Source: Rhizobiales bacterium 65-9 (GTDB lineage Bacteria; Pseudomonadota; Alphaproteobacteria; Rhizobiales; Beijerinckiaceae). From it: a stretch of 42,729 nt of DNA. The translations under genes were made by a program, and so were the position numbers. Shown here piece after piece: positions 33,873-42,678 of the stretch. The stretch spans positions 4,677 through 47,405 of the forward strand of contig MKVY01000045.1 in assembly GCA_001899525.1 (NCBI GenBank), read 5' to 3'. Every line of letters begins with the position of its first letter. The first letter of the stretch is position 1. The notes under the pieces are model-generated. The model was given only the letters and a program-made list of their open reading frames with translations, was not told the origin of the DNA and searched no databases.

Positions 33873-34787
33873 CTACGCGGACGCCGGATTTTCGCGCGCC
33901 GACCAGCCGCTTGCCGCCTTCCTGGCCACCGTAACGAGCTCCGCCACGGCCGCCGTCATCAGCTCGCGCGGGAAGCAGACCAGCCCGACGGTGTGGGACA
34001 CCACCGGATCGACGATCGGAATAGAACGGACGAGCGATGTCAGGCCGAGCGTCTCGGCCAGCACCGCGGGCATGACGCTGAGCCATTTGCCGGTCCGGAC
34101 ATGGCTCATCAGCACGATCATCGAGTTCGATTCGAGCGTTGGCGCCGGTTCGTGGCCCGCCGCGCGGATCTGATGGTCGATGATGCGCCGGTTCTGCATG
34201 TTGGGCGTCAGCAGGCACAGCGGCGCCTCGCCCACTTCGGCCCATGTCACGGTTTCGCGATCCCCGAACACGCCGTCCGCCGCCGTCAGCAGCCGGTAGC
34301 GCTCCTGATAAAGCGGAACGGTGAAGGCGCGGCCGACAGGCTCGTTTTCGAGATAGGTCAGCCCGGCATCGATCTTCAGGTTTTCGAGAAGGTCGAGAAT
34401 CTCGGCCGATGTGGTGGATTCGATGGTGAAGCGCACATTGGGATGGAGCGCGCGGTAGGGCGTCGTCAGCGCCGCGACCATCGGCAAGGCCGTGGGGATG
34501 GCGGCGATGCGCAGATGGCCGGAGACGCCCTTCTTCAGCGTCTCGACATCGTCATGCATCGCCCGGATGTCCCCGACGATGCGTCGCGCCCAGTGCAGCA
34601 CGCGCTCGCCCTCCGGCGTGAGGCCCTGGAATCGCGAGCCGCGCTGGACGAGCAGCACACCGAAGCGCTCCTCGAGCTGCTTGATCGCGGCCGACAGGGT
34701 CTGCTGGGTCACGCCGCATGATTCGGCGGCGCGGCCGAAATGCTGTTCGCGCGCGAGGGCCAGCAGAAATTCGAGCTTGTCGTTCAT
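33873..34787 (-). CDS. LysR-family transcriptional regulator, probable fds activator
   Basis: 304 residues from ATG 34787 (MNDKLEFLLALAREQHFGRA), with GGAG upstream. The longer frame to 34838 lacks support. The N-terminal helix-turn-helix has HFGRAAESCGVTQQTLSAAIKQLEERFG. The rest is a periplasmic-binding-like effector domain (IAAIPTALPMVAALTTPYRALHPNVRFTI). It points towards fdsG, and a LysR box lies just past its stop. LysR regulators next to fds operons are known from Rhodobacter and Cupriavidus (FdsR), so formate- or molybdate-linked control is likely. It also diverges from the MaoC-CitE pair, which it might control too. Confidence 0.85.
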   Translation of the reverse strand: MNDKLEFLLALAREQHFGRAAESCGVTQQTLSAAIKQLEERFGVLLVQRGSRFQGLTPEGERVLHWARRIVGDIRAMHDDVETLKKGVSGHLRIAAIPTALPMVAALTTPYRALHPNVRFTIESTTSAEILDLLENLKIDAGLTYLENEPVGRAFTVPLYQERYRLLTAADGVFGDRETVTWAEVGEAPLCLLTPNMQNRRIIDHQIRAAGHEPAPTLESNSMIVLMSHVRTGKWLSVMPAVLAETLGLTSLVRSIPIVDPVVSHTVGLVCFPRELMTAAVAELVTVARKAASGWSARENPASA

Positions 34788-34929
34788 CCGCGCTCCGCAG
34801 ACTTTTCCGGCGGGAGCCGAAAGCATGGCGGGGCGCAAGTCAATCGCCTCCGCCGCGCGACGAATCCCGGGCGGCTTGACCGCCTCCCGGAATTGGTTCC
34901 TCTTCGGCGCGCACAGGAAACGCTTGACG
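34788..34929. promoter_or_regulatory. divergent region between lysR and the MaoC gene, with a hairpin
   Basis: 142 bases without a gene. CCGGGCGG (34867-34874) and CCGCC-T-CCCGG (34880-34890) form a GC-rich hairpin with a five-base loop and one bulge, about 40 bases upstream of the MaoC start. No LysR box comparable to that at 33847 is visible, and no clear promoter hexamers were found. Confidence 0.3.
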
Positions 34930-35412
34930 ATGTCCCTTCCCCGGCACCCGCGCGGCGGTCGCTATTTCGAGGATTTTTCGGTCGGAGAAACAATCGCGCA
35001 CGGGCTGACGCGAACCGTGACGCAGATGGACAACATGCTGTTCTCGAACATGACGCTCAATCCGCAGCCGCTTCATATCGACGCGCATTTTTGCGCCACG
35101 GAAACGGAATGGGGCCGCCCGATCGTCAATTCTCTGTTCACGCTCGGGCTCATGATCGGCATCTCCGTCAACGACACCACGGTCGGCACGACGATCGCCA
35201 ATCTCGGCATGACCGAGGTGAAATTTCCCGCGCCGGTTTTCGAAGGCGACACGATCCGCGTCGAGAGCGAGGTCGCATCGACCCGCGAGTCGCGTTCGCG
35301 GCCCGACGCGGGCATCGTGGAGTTCATCCATCGCGCCTACAAGCCGGACGGGACGCTGGTGGCTGAATGCCGGCGGCAGGCTTTCATGCGCAAGGCGCCG
35401 CAGAAGGGCTGA
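34930..35412 (+). CDS. MaoC-family hydratase/dehydratase
   Basis: 160 residues from ATG 34930, with AGGAAA upstream; the longer open frame crosses the lysR gene and is rejected. It is a single hot-dog fold with the hydratase segment NMTLNPQPLHIDAHFC, then TEWGRPIVNSLFTLGLMIG. MaoC enzymes add or remove water on enoyl-CoA esters. It is followed after one base by a CitE-type lyase. The same pair, hydratase plus citramalyl-CoA lyase, occurs in itaconate and mesaconate breakdown. An itaconyl-/mesaconyl-CoA hydratase role is therefore possible but not shown. Confidence 0.82.
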   Translation: MSLPRHPRGGRYFEDFSVGETIAHGLTRTVTQMDNMLFSNMTLNPQPLHIDAHFCATETEWGRPIVNSLFTLGLMIGISVNDTTVGTTIANLGMTEVKFPAPVFEGDTIRVESEVASTRESRSRPDAGIVEFIHRAYKPDGTLVAECRRQAFMRKAPQKG

Positions 35413-35413
35413 C

Positions 35414-36301
35414 ATGCGCTCGCTTCTCTTCGTTCCTGGCGACAGCGAGAAGAAATTCGAGAAGGCGCTCGCGGGCGACGCCGACGCGCTGATCATCGAC
35501 CTTGAGGATTCCGTCGCCGCCGCGAACAAGGCGGCCGCCCGCGTCTCCGCTGCGTCCTTCATCGGCAGGGCGCGCGCGGCTGCGACGACGAAAACGCTGA
35601 TCGTGCGCGTCAACCCGCTCGATTCGGACCTGACCGACGATGATCTCGCGGCGGTCGTCGCGGCGGCGCCCGACGCCGTCATGCTGCCCAAAGCGCAGGG
35701 CGGCGCCGACGTGCAGCATCTGTCCAGCAAGCTCGCGGTCGCCGAAGCGCGCGCCGACCGTCCGGCGGGCGCGACCCGCATCATCGCGATCGCGACGGAG
35801 ACGGCGTCCGCGATTTTCGGACTGGCGAGCTACGCGGGCAGCAGCGCCCGGCTCGACGGATTGACCTGGGGGGCGGAGGATCTGTCGGCCGACATTGGCG
35901 GCGAGGCCAACCGCGACGGCGATGGCCGGTTTTCGCCGCCCTACCGGCTGGCGCGCGACCTGATGCTGTTCGCCGCCGCGAGCGCGCGGGTTCGCGCGAT
36001 CGACACCGTCTATGTCGACTTCCGCAACGAGGCCGGACTGCGCGCGGAATGCGAGGAGGCGCGGCGCGACGGCTTCACCGCCAAGATGGCGATCCACCCG
36101 GCGCAGGTCGCGATCATCAACGACGTCTTTACGCCCGATGCGAAAACGATCGCGCGCGCGAAGCGCATCGTCGCCGCCTTTGCGGATAACCCGTCGCTCG
36201 GCGTCGTCGGCATGGATGGCGAGATGGTCGACCGCCCTCACCTCCTGCGCGCGCAAGGCGTGCTCGCGCGCGCGAAAGCGGCGGGCGTCGACCCCGATTG
36301 A
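35414..36301 (+). CDS. HpcH/HpaI (CitE-like) CoA-ester lyase
   Basis: 295-residue TIM-barrel enzyme. RSLLFVPGDSEKKFEKAL opens the protein. LIIDLEDSV holds a metal-binding acidic residue, and LIVRVNPLDS the phosphate-contacting Arg. IAIATETASAIFGL and LTWGAEDLSADIG carry further metal ligands, and KMAIHPAQVAIIN is the conserved closing block. Relatives cleave citramalyl-CoA, malyl-CoA or beta-methylmalyl-CoA to acetyl-/propionyl-CoA and pyruvate or glyoxylate. The substrate here is not decided by sequence. Its ATG lies one base after the MaoC stop, so the two steps probably form one route: hydration, then C-C cleavage. Confidence 0.85.
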   Translation: MRSLLFVPGDSEKKFEKALAGDADALIIDLEDSVAAANKAAARVSAASFIGRARAAATTKTLIVRVNPLDSDLTDDDLAAVVAAAPDAVMLPKAQGGADVQHLSSKLAVAEARADRPAGATRIIAIATETASAIFGLASYAGSSARLDGLTWGAEDLSADIGGEANRDGDGRFSPPYRLARDLMLFAAASARVRAIDTVYVDFRNEAGLRAECEEARRDGFTAKMAIHPAQVAIINDVFTPDAKTIARAKRIVAAFADNPSLGVVGMDGEMVDRPHLLRAQGVLARAKAAGVDPD

Positions 36302-36305
36302 CCGC

Positions 36306-36917
36306 CTATCCGCCGCCGGCGGGGCGCGCCATCTCGAAATACTCGGTGACGACGGCGTAATCGCGATAGCCGCAGCGCGCGATGGCTTGCGCGCTTGCGC
36401 CGTCGAACCGGCCGTCGATGATGAAGCGATCGTCGATATGCACGCCGACGACCTCGCCGACGACGAGGTGATTGCGCGTCTCGCGGCCGCCGCGATCCTT
36501 CAGCCGGATGATCTCGGTCACCACGCATTCGAGCGCCGCCGGCGACTCCGCCACGCGCGGCGGCTTCACGATTCTCGCCGGCGCAGGCGTCAAGCCGGCG
36601 GCAATGAATTCGCTCTCCCCGCGCGGCAGCGCCGCAGACGTCTGATTCATTTTCTCGCGCAGTTCCCATGTCGCGAGATTGAAGGTGAATTCGCGCGTTT
36701 CATCGGCCAGGAACGCGGAATCCTTCACGCCGGTGCTGGAGAAAGCGAGAAGGGGCGGATTGTCTCCAATGGCGTTGAAGAACGAATAGGGCGCGAGATT
36801 GACCGCGCCTCCGGCGGATATGGTCGTGATCCAGCCGATCGGCCGCGGCGCGACGATGGCCTTGAACGGATCGTGCGGCAGGACCGCTTTGTCCCGCATC
36901 TCCGGCTGGTAGAACAT
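36306..36917 (-). CDS. flavin reductase-like protein (FMN-binding split barrel)
   Basis: 203 residues from ATG 36917, preceded by GGAG. It has the flavin-reductase-like core IVAPRPIGWITTISAGGAVNLAPYSFFNAIGDNPPLLAFS, with DSAFLADETREFTFNLAT. Near the end, NHLVVGEVVGVHID completes the barrel. It binds FMN and either supplies reduced flavin or acts as an oxidoreductase by itself. It lies 23 bases downstream of the nitroreductase gene and converges with the CitE-type gene, whose stop is four bases away. Confidence 0.83.
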   Translation of the reverse strand: MFYQPEMRDKAVLPHDPFKAIVAPRPIGWITTISAGGAVNLAPYSFFNAIGDNPPLLAFSSTGVKDSAFLADETREFTFNLATWELREKMNQTSAALPRGESEFIAAGLTPAPARIVKPPRVAESPAALECVVTEIIRLKDRGGRETRNHLVVGEVVGVHIDDRFIIDGRFDGASAQAIARCGYRDYAVVTEYFEMARPAGGG

Positions 36918-36940
36918 CGCTCGACTCCGGCTCTTCGCGA

Positions 36941-37504
36941 TCAAAGCTCGCTGACGATCTGCGCGAGATCCGGGCGCGGACGCTCGTCCGCCGGCTCCGT
37001 GCGGCGGCCGATATGGACGAAGCCGACGATCTTTTCATCCGGCTTGACGCCGAAATGCGCCAGCGCGCGCCTGTCATAGGCGAACCATTCCGTCAGCCAC
37101 GCTGTCGCGAAATCAAGCGCGTTCGCGGCCCAGACGAGATTCATGCAGGCTGCGCCCGCCGACATGAGTTGTTCCCATTCGGGAATTTTGACATGCGGCG
37201 CGGCTTTGCTCACGACGGCGATGACGACCGGGGCGCGCGTCAGGCGCGCGCGCTCGATCTTGCGTCGGTCTTCGTCCGCGGAAGGATTATCGGCGGCGTA
37301 GATCGCTTCGAGCTGCTCGCCGATGCGCTGCCGCGCCTCGCCCTTGATGACGATAAAACGCCACGGCGCGAGCTTGCCGTGATCGGGCACGCGGCTCGCG
37401 ATTTTCAGCATCGTCGCGATGTCCGCGTCCGTCGGGCCCGGGCCGGTCATCCGCTGCGGGGCAAGCGAGCGCCGCGTTTGGAGCAGGGAGAGGAGATCGG
37501 ACAT
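36941..37504 (-). CDS. nitroreductase-family protein (YdjA-like)
   Basis: 187 residues from ATG 37504 (MSDLLSLLQTRRSLAPQRM). FMN contacts are visible in the R-R-S start and in ASRVPDHGKLAPWRFIVIKG. MNLVWAANALDFATAWLTEWFAYD and the C-terminal IVGFVHIGRR are typical of the YdjA type. It catalyses NAD(P)H-dependent reduction of nitro or related groups; the physiological substrate is unknown. It probably forms a two-gene unit with the flavin reductase. Confidence 0.84.
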   Translation of the reverse strand: MSDLLSLLQTRRSLAPQRMTGPGPTDADIATMLKIASRVPDHGKLAPWRFIVIKGEARQRIGEQLEAIYAADNPSADEDRRKIERARLTRAPVVIAVVSKAAPHVKIPEWEQLMSAGAACMNLVWAANALDFATAWLTEWFAYDRRALAHFGVKPDEKIVGFVHIGRRTEPADERPRPDLAQIVSEL

Positions 37505-37610
37505 GCGGGCCTTTCGTCTTGAAAGCTCTGACGATGACGCGAGATAGGTAGCCATGCCGGGCCGGGTCAAGGGTCGACAGCAGACCAAGGTCGCATTATC
37601 GCCCATATTC

Positions 37611-37657
37611 GCGCGGAAATCCGCGCTGCGGACGGAACCGTCTGGAATCGCTATAAA
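37611..37657 (+). promoter_or_regulatory. possible promoter with a small hairpin before the exported protein
   Basis: TATAAA at 37652-37657 is a strong -10, and CGGACG at 37629-37634 lies 17 bases upstream as a poor -35. A short inverted repeat, GCGCGGA-AA-TCCGCGC (37611-37626), sits just upstream of that -35. Confidence 0.4.
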
Positions 37658-37688
37658 CGAAGCGTCTTTCTGGAATCTCTATCGTTTG

Positions 37689-38654
37689 ATGCTCAAGCGC
37701 GTCGTCGCCTTTTTCCTTCTTTCCCTCGCGCCGGCGATGGCGCAGCAGACGGATGCGCCGGCTGCGCCGCCCGCCGTCAGCGAGCAACAGCAGCCGGCCG
37801 AAGCGACGCAGACGCCGGTCGCTCCCGCTGTCCCCGCGCCTCCCGTTCCGGCGCCCGCGGAGGCCGCGCCCCCGCAGGCGGCCGCCCCCGTCAAGCCCGA
37901 CGCGAGAGGGCTGCTCTTCCTCACCGCGCAGTTCGCGATCACCAACAAAACGATTGCGAGCGGATTGACCTGGCGCGTGTTTCCCGAAATCGACAACGCC
38001 GCGTCCGAACAGCCGGTCGCGATATCGACGGAGCCCGCGCCGGCGTTCCAGCTCGAGCCCGGCCCCTACATCGTTCACGTCGCCTATGGCCTGGCGAGCG
38101 CGGTGCGACGCATCACGGTCGGCGGGCGCGAGACGAACGAGCGCGTGACGATCGCGGCAGGCGGCCTGAGGCTGTCAGGCGCCATCGGCCAGACGCCGCT
38201 GCAGCCCGCGCAGGTGACGTTCACGATTTACGCGCCGCTGCCGAACAACAGCGAAGGCCGCCTCGTCGCCCAGAACGTGAAGGGAGGCGACCTCGTCCGC
38301 CTTCCCGAAGGCGCCTATCACGTCGTGTCGGCCTATGGCGACACCAATGCGATCACGCGCGCCGACCTGAAAGTGGAGAGCGGAACGCTGACCGAAGCGA
38401 CGATGAATCATCGCGCGGCGACCGTAACGCTGAAGCTCGTCTCCAATCCCGGCGGCGAGGCGCTCGCCGGCACGGCTTTCTCCGTGCTCACGCCCGGCGG
38501 CGACATCATTCGCGAGGCGATCGGCGCGTTTCCGTCGCTGATTCTCGCGGAAGGCGAATATATCTGCATCGCCCGCCATCAGGGGAAAGTGTATCAGCGT
38601 CCCTTCAAGGTCGAGTCCGGTCTCGATCGCGACATCGAGGTGCTGGCGCGCTGA
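37689..38654 (+). CDS. exported protein of unknown function with Pro/Ala-rich linker
   Basis: 321 residues from ATG 37689. A signal peptide is seen at about 1-18 (LKRVVAFFLLSLAPAMA, then QQTD). Residues about 20-75 are a Pro/Ala/Gln-rich linker. The rest looks all-beta, with two or three repeated sandwich-like units (for example FQLEPGPYIVHVAYG, VRLPEGAYHVVSAYG and LILAEGEYICIARHQG), each resembling a carboxypeptidase-regulatory or PEGA-like fold. It is probably periplasmic or attached to the envelope. I do not recognise the family. It is a single gene between a divergent nitroreductase gene and the convergent tenA. Confidence 0.75.
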   Translation: MLKRVVAFFLLSLAPAMAQQTDAPAAPPAVSEQQQPAEATQTPVAPAVPAPPVPAPAEAAPPQAAAPVKPDARGLLFLTAQFAITNKTIASGLTWRVFPEIDNAASEQPVAISTEPAPAFQLEPGPYIVHVAYGLASAVRRITVGGRETNERVTIAAGGLRLSGAIGQTPLQPAQVTFTIYAPLPNNSEGRLVAQNVKGGDLVRLPEGAYHVVSAYGDTNAITRADLKVESGTLTEATMNHRAATVTLKLVSNPGGEALAGTAFSVLTPGGDIIREAIGAFPSLILAEGEYICIARHQGKVYQRPFKVESGLDRDIEVLAR

Positions 38655-38735
38655 GCGCGCGGGGAAATCAAGGCGCGCTCGCGGCGCGCTCGTCATTTCG
38701 ATCCCGTTCGTCTTGATCCGCCCCGCGAACCGCCG

Positions 38736-39398
38736 TCACGCAGGCCATTGCTCCAGCCTGTAGGCGCTGTCCCAGAACATCCATTCGAAGCGCGCCGAGG
38801 TGGTGAAGGCGCTGTGCATCGCCTCGACCGTCGCCTCGGTCTGCTCTGTCGCAGCCTGATCGACGAGCGCGATCGCAGCCTTCACGCCCTTGCGGAAATC
38901 GTCGCTGGTGTAGGCGTCGATCCACGCCTGATAGGGATTTGCCGGCGCGGCGCGCGCCTGAATCTCGCGTCCCACCTCTTCATAGATCCAGGCGCAGGGC
39001 AGCAGCGCGGCGACTGCGATGGGAAACGGCTCGTGATGCGCCGATGCGAGCAGAAAGCTCGTATAGGCGTGGCAGGAGGGCGACATCTCGGCCGCGGCGA
39101 ATTCCGCCGGCGTGACGCCATAGGTTTTCAGGAAGCCCTCATGCAGCGAGCGCTCCACCATCACGGTGCGCTGCGCCGAGCCTGCAAGCTGCACGAGTTG
39201 GTCAGGCGTCGACGCCTTGCCGGCGGCGATCGCGAGGCAGCGTCCATAGACGCCGAGATAATGCGCGTCCTGGATGATATAGCGCCGGAAACGCTCCTGG
39301 GACAGCGCGCCGCTCGCAAGCTCGCGGTTGAACGGCATCGTCTGGATCGCATTGTAAAGCGCGCTGTTGCGGCGCCATGCGTCGGCGGAAAACTTCAT
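38736..39398 (-). CDS. tenA: TenA-family aminopyrimidine aminohydrolase (thiaminase II)
   Basis: 220 residues from ATG 39398. The residues known from Bacillus subtilis TenA fall at the same numbers: D44 in YIIQDAHYL, Y112 in HAYTSFL, C135 in ALLPCAWIYEEVG and E205 in RFEWMFWDSAY. TenA salvages thiamin breakdown products by hydrolysing aminomethyl-pyrimidine to HMP in the cytoplasm. The full catalytic set supports activity. It lies downstream of thrS on the same strand, separated by a strong hairpin, so it is probably transcribed separately or attenuated. No thiamin riboswitch was recognised in the 137-base gap. Confidence 0.88.
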   Translation of the reverse strand: MKFSADAWRRNSALYNAIQTMPFNRELASGALSQERFRRYIIQDAHYLGVYGRCLAIAAGKASTPDQLVQLAGSAQRTVMVERSLHEGFLKTYGVTPAEFAAAEMSPSCHAYTSFLLASAHHEPFPIAVAALLPCAWIYEEVGREIQARAAPANPYQAWIDAYTSDDFRKGVKAAIALVDQAATEQTEATVEAMHSAFTTSARFEWMFWDSAYRLEQWPA

Positions 39399-39466
39399 GA
39401 TCAATCCAAGAAATGAGGCGGCGAATATTCCGCCGACCCTCCAGTGTCTTGCCTCATCGCGTTGTC

Positions 39467-39498
39467 TTCACGCGAACCGGCGGTCTGGTTCGCGTGAA
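39467..39498 (-). terminator. strong hairpin between thrS and tenA
   Basis: TTCACGCGAACC (39467-39478) and GGTTCGCGTGAA (39487-39498) form a perfect 12-bp stem with an eight-base loop, beginning about 37 bases after the thrS stop. No T-tract follows on the minus strand, so it may act in transcript stabilisation or attenuation rather than as a classical terminator. Confidence 0.6.
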
Positions 39499-39535
39499 AA
39501 TGTTTTGGGCCGCGTCGTCGGAATGACGATGCGGC

Positions 39536-41506
39536 TCAGTGATGCGGCGGCTGCGCTTCCGCCGCAAGCGAGGCCAGCGCCTCGTCGAGCGAGGCGACCG
39601 TCTGGGCCTGCGAGCCGAGCCGGCGGATCGAGACGGTCCTGTCCGCCGCTTCCTTGCGTCCGACCGCGAGGATGACCGGAACCTTCGCCAGAGAGTGCTC
39701 GCGCACCTTGTAGCTGATCTTCTCGTTGCGAAGATCGGCGCGCGCGCGCAGGCCCTTGCCGAGCGCGGCAGCGGTCACCTCATGCGCGTAGTCGTCGGCG
39801 TCCGACGTGATCGGCGCGACGATGATCTGCTCCGGCGCGAGCCAGAGCGGAAAATGTCCGGCGAAATGCTCGATCAGGATGCCGGTGAAGCGCTCCATCG
39901 AGCCGCAGATCGCGCGATGCACCATCACCGGCGTCTTCTTCTCGCCGTTGGCGTCGATATAGAAGGCGCCGAACCGCTCCGGCAGGTTGAAATCGACCTG
40001 CGTCGTGCCGCATTGCCAGTCGCGACCGATCGCGTCGCGCAGCACATATTCGAACTTCGGCCCGTAGAATGCGCCCTCGCCGGGATTGATCGCCGTCTTG
40101 ATGCGGTTGCCGAAGCGCTGCTCGATCGTCTTCAGCACCTTCGTCATCACGGCTTCGGCGTGATCCCACATCGCGTCGGTTCCGACGCGCTTCTCCGGCC
40201 GCGTCGAGAGCTTGATCACGATCTCGTCGAAGCCGAAATCGCCATAGACCGCGAGGATGAGATCGTTGATCTTCATGCACTCCTCGGCCATCTGCTCTTC
40301 CGTGCAGAAGATGTGCGCGTCGTCCTGCGTGAAGCCGCGCACGCGCATCAGCCCGTGCATCGCGCCCGACGGCTCGTAGCGATGCACCGCGCCGAACTCC
40401 GCAAGCCTGATCGGCAGCTCGCGATAGGATTTCAGCCCATGCTTGAAGATCTGCACATGGCCGGGGCAGTTCATCGGCTTCAGCGCGAACACGCGCTGAT
40501 CCGCGTCCGGATCATTCGGGTGAATGATCGCGTCCGCCGATTTGGCCGCGAACATCGTGTCCGTGTAATAGCCCCAGTGGCCTGATGTTTCCCACAGCGA
40601 TTTGTCGAGAAGCTGCGGCGCGTTCACCTCTTCATAATCCGCCGCCAGACGCCCGCGCATGTAGGCGATCAGCGTCTGGAACAGGCGCCAGCCCTTCGGA
40701 TGCCAGAAGACGACGCCCGGACCCTCTTCCTGAAAATGAAACAGATCCATCTCGCGGCCGATCTTGCGATGGTCGCGCTTCTCCGCCTCCTCGATCTGCT
40801 TGAGATGCCGGTCGAGCTCCGCCTGCGTCGCGAAGGCGGTTCCGTAGATGCGGGTCAGCATCGGATTGTTGGAGTCGCCGCGCCAGTAGGCGCCCGCGAC
40901 CTTCATCAGCTTGAATGCGTTTCCGACCTTGCCGACCGATGTCATGTGCGGGCCGCGGCAGAGATCGAGCCAGTCTCCCTGCCGGTATATTTTCAGATCC
41001 TCGCCCGGCGGGATCGCATCGACGAGCTCGACCTTGTAGGATTCGCCCTTGTCGCGAAAGAACGCCTTCGCCTTGTCGCGCGACCACAGCTCCTTCGTGA
41101 AGGGCGCGTCGCGCGCGATGATCTCGCGCATCTTCTTTTCGATCGCGGCGAAATCCTCCGGCGTGAACGGCTCGTTCCGCGCGAAGTCGTAGTAGAAGCC
41201 GTTGTCGATCACGGGGCCGATCGTCACCTGCGTGCCCGGCCACAGCGATTGCACGGCTTCGGCGAGGACATGCGCCGCGTCATGGCGGATCAGTTCGAGC
41301 GCGCGCGGATCCTCGCGCGTCAGGAACTCGATTTTCGCATCGGCGGGGATCGGATCGGAGAGATCGGCGAGCGCGCCGTTGAGCACCATCGCGACCGAGC
41401 GTTTCACGAGGGACGGCGCGATGCCTGCGGCGACGTCGCGACCGGTCGTTCCCGCCGGGAAGCTGCGCTGCGCGCCATCTGGAAATGTGAGGGTAATGGA
41501 CGACAT
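39536..41506 (-). CDS. thrS: threonyl-tRNA synthetase
   Basis: 656 residues from ATG 41506 ([19 protein letters not shown]), with GGAG upstream; the longer frame adds an unrelated stretch. The N-terminal TGS domain is at about 1-60. An editing domain at about 70-225 has [12 protein letters not shown]. The class II catalytic core includes the Zn cysteine in [13 protein letters not shown] and motif 2 [35 protein letters not shown]. The C-terminal anticodon-binding domain starts near [11 protein letters not shown]. It attaches threonine to tRNA(Thr) and edits mischarged serine. It is an essential housekeeping gene. About 170 bases separate it from yidD, where no clear regulatory element was recognised. 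Confidence 0.96.
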   Translation of the reverse strand: MSSITLTFPDGAQRSFPAGTTGRDVAAGIAPSLVKRSVAMVLNGALADLSDPIPADAKIEFLTREDPRALELIRHDAAHVLAEAVQSLWPGTQVTIGPVIDNGFYYDFARNEPFTPEDFAAIEKKMREIIARDAPFTKELWSRDKAKAFFRDKGESYKVELVDAIPPGEDLKIYRQGDWLDLCRGPHMTSVGKVGNAFKLMKVAGAYWRGDSNNPMLTRIYGTAFATQAELDRHLKQIEEAEKRDHRKIGREMDLFHFQEEGPGVVFWHPKGWRLFQTLIAYMRGRLAADYEEVNAPQLLDKSLWETSGHWGYYTDTMFAAKSADAIIHPNDPDADQRVFALKPMNCPGHVQIFKHGLKSYRELPIRLAEFGAVHRYEPSGAMHGLMRVRGFTQDDAHIFCTEEQMAEECMKINDLILAVYGDFGFDEIVIKLSTRPEKRVGTDAMWDHAEAVMTKVLKTIEQRFGNRIKTAINPGEGAFYGPKFEYVLRDAIGRDWQCGTTQVDFNLPERFGAFYIDANGEKKTPVMVHRAICGSMERFTGILIEHFAGHFPLWLAPEQIIVAPITSDADDYAHEVTAAALGKGLRARADLRNEKISYKVREHSLAKVPVILAVGRKEAADRTVSIRRLGSQAQTVASLDEALASLAAEAQPPHH

Positions 41507-41677
41507 GTCGATCTCCGGCTCACTCGCCGCAACGAACGGCGTAAGCGTTGAGAAGGTTGCGACGCGCCCGGCCGGGCGCGAGGAACGCCGCGCATACACG
41601 ATTTTCCGGGCGAAGAACAAGCGTCCGCTCAATTCTTGCGTCGCTGCGGCCGTCATCGGCGCGGCGCAGGCCGCCGT

Positions 41678-42082
41678 TCAATCCGCCGGGCGGCGCGGCC
41701 GATCTCGCCCGCCTGTGGCGGCGGCGGAAACATCATCCGGGCGCGAATCCCAATCGAGGTCCACATGCGCGTCCGGCGCGTTCACCAGACGCCAGCGGCC
41801 ATAGCGCCAGGGCGTATGCCAGCTCGCGTCAGGCGGGAGTTCCTCGCAGACGAGATCGACGCCGTGCGTCCCGCCAGGGCCGCAGCGGCAGATGCGCGCG
41901 AATCCGATCCAGGAGCCCGCCCAGAGCCCGTGCCGCTGGATCGCCTCGTCGCTGTAGTCGGAGCAGCTCGGCCAATGCCGGCAATGCCGGCCCATCAGCG
42001 CCGACAGGGAGAGCTGATAGCCTCGGATGGCGTAGTGGGCCGCGCGGCGCGGCGCGTGCGTTGCGAAGGCGCCGAAGCTCAT
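41678..42082 (-). CDS. yidD: membrane protein insertion efficiency factor YidD
   Basis: 134 residues. The YidD core is GYQLSLSALMGRHCRHWPSC, then SDYSDEAIQRHGLWAGSWIGFARICRCGPGGTHGVD, with the conserved Cys residues. YidD lies on the inner face of the membrane through an amphipathic helix and helps YidC insert proteins. It is longer than typical YidD (about 70-90 residues) because of a 45-residue C-terminal tail with D-A-H-V-D-L-D-W and a basic end. It lies upstream of thrS on the same strand, an arrangement common in Hyphomicrobiales. Confidence 0.88.
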   Translation of the reverse strand: MSFGAFATHAPRRAAHYAIRGYQLSLSALMGRHCRHWPSCSDYSDEAIQRHGLWAGSWIGFARICRCGPGGTHGVDLVCEELPPDASWHTPWRYGRWRLVNAPDAHVDLDWDSRPDDVSAAATGGRDRPRRPAD

Positions 42083-42132
42083 GGCCTGTCGCTAGCCAGA
42101 GCGGGTCCGCGACGCAAGCCTGCGGCGCATTT

Positions 42133-42582
42133 TCAATCCGCCGTCGCCTGCGCGTCGATCGTCACGCGCTGGCTGTCGAGATGGCGGCGGAGCAGCTCGA
42201 CATTGCGGATATTCGCCTTGAACGCCACGTCGAATGCATCGCCCACCAAGGGAACCGCGCCGAAAACCGTGTCCACCATCACATTGGCGACCATGCGCGC
42301 GACCAGCAGCGGCGGCGCGCCCAGCCGGCGCGCCTCGAACACGATCCAGGCGGCGACCGCGCCCGCGAGCATGTCGCCGATCGCCGGAACGAGGCCGAGC
42401 GCGGCGTCGACGCCAAAACGGATGTTCACGCCCGGAATCCGGACGGCGGAATCCATTACGCGCGCGACGAACGCCAGCCGCGCCAGCGCCTGCTCCTCGC
42501 GCCGCCGGGCGTCGCTGCGCGACTCGGCCGGCTTGAACTGCGGCTGGGCGTCCGACCAGTCGCCTGCATAGCTTGTGCTCAT
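42133..42582 (-). CDS. DUF4112-domain membrane protein
   Basis: 149 residues from ATG 42582, chosen because AGGA lies nine bases before it; an upstream in-frame ATG at 42609 has no such site. The DUF4112 pattern is clear: VMDSAVRIPGVNIRFGVDAALGLVPAIGDMLAGAVAAWIVFEARRLGAP, then ANVMVDTVFGAVPLVGDAFDVAFKANIRN. Two hydrophobic segments suggest a small inner-membrane protein. Function is unknown. It is 50 bases upstream of yidD on the same strand. Confidence 0.82.
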   Translation of the reverse strand: MSTSYAGDWSDAQPQFKPAESRSDARRREEQALARLAFVARVMDSAVRIPGVNIRFGVDAALGLVPAIGDMLAGAVAAWIVFEARRLGAPPLLVARMVANVMVDTVFGAVPLVGDAFDVAFKANIRNVELLRRHLDSQRVTIDAQATAD

Positions 42583-42678
42583 CGGCCGATGTCCTGCGCG
42601 CCCGATCATGATGAGCTTGGCGAGTTAGGCGCCGATCAAGGCGACGCCGGGGCGACTCTGCGGATGAATCGAGGGAGT

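Noticed and set aside
37634-37660. Possible general-stress (EcfG-type) promoter, GGAAC followed by CG-containing DNA
   Set aside because: No CGTT lies 16-18 bases after GGAAC. The TATAAA element explains the site better.
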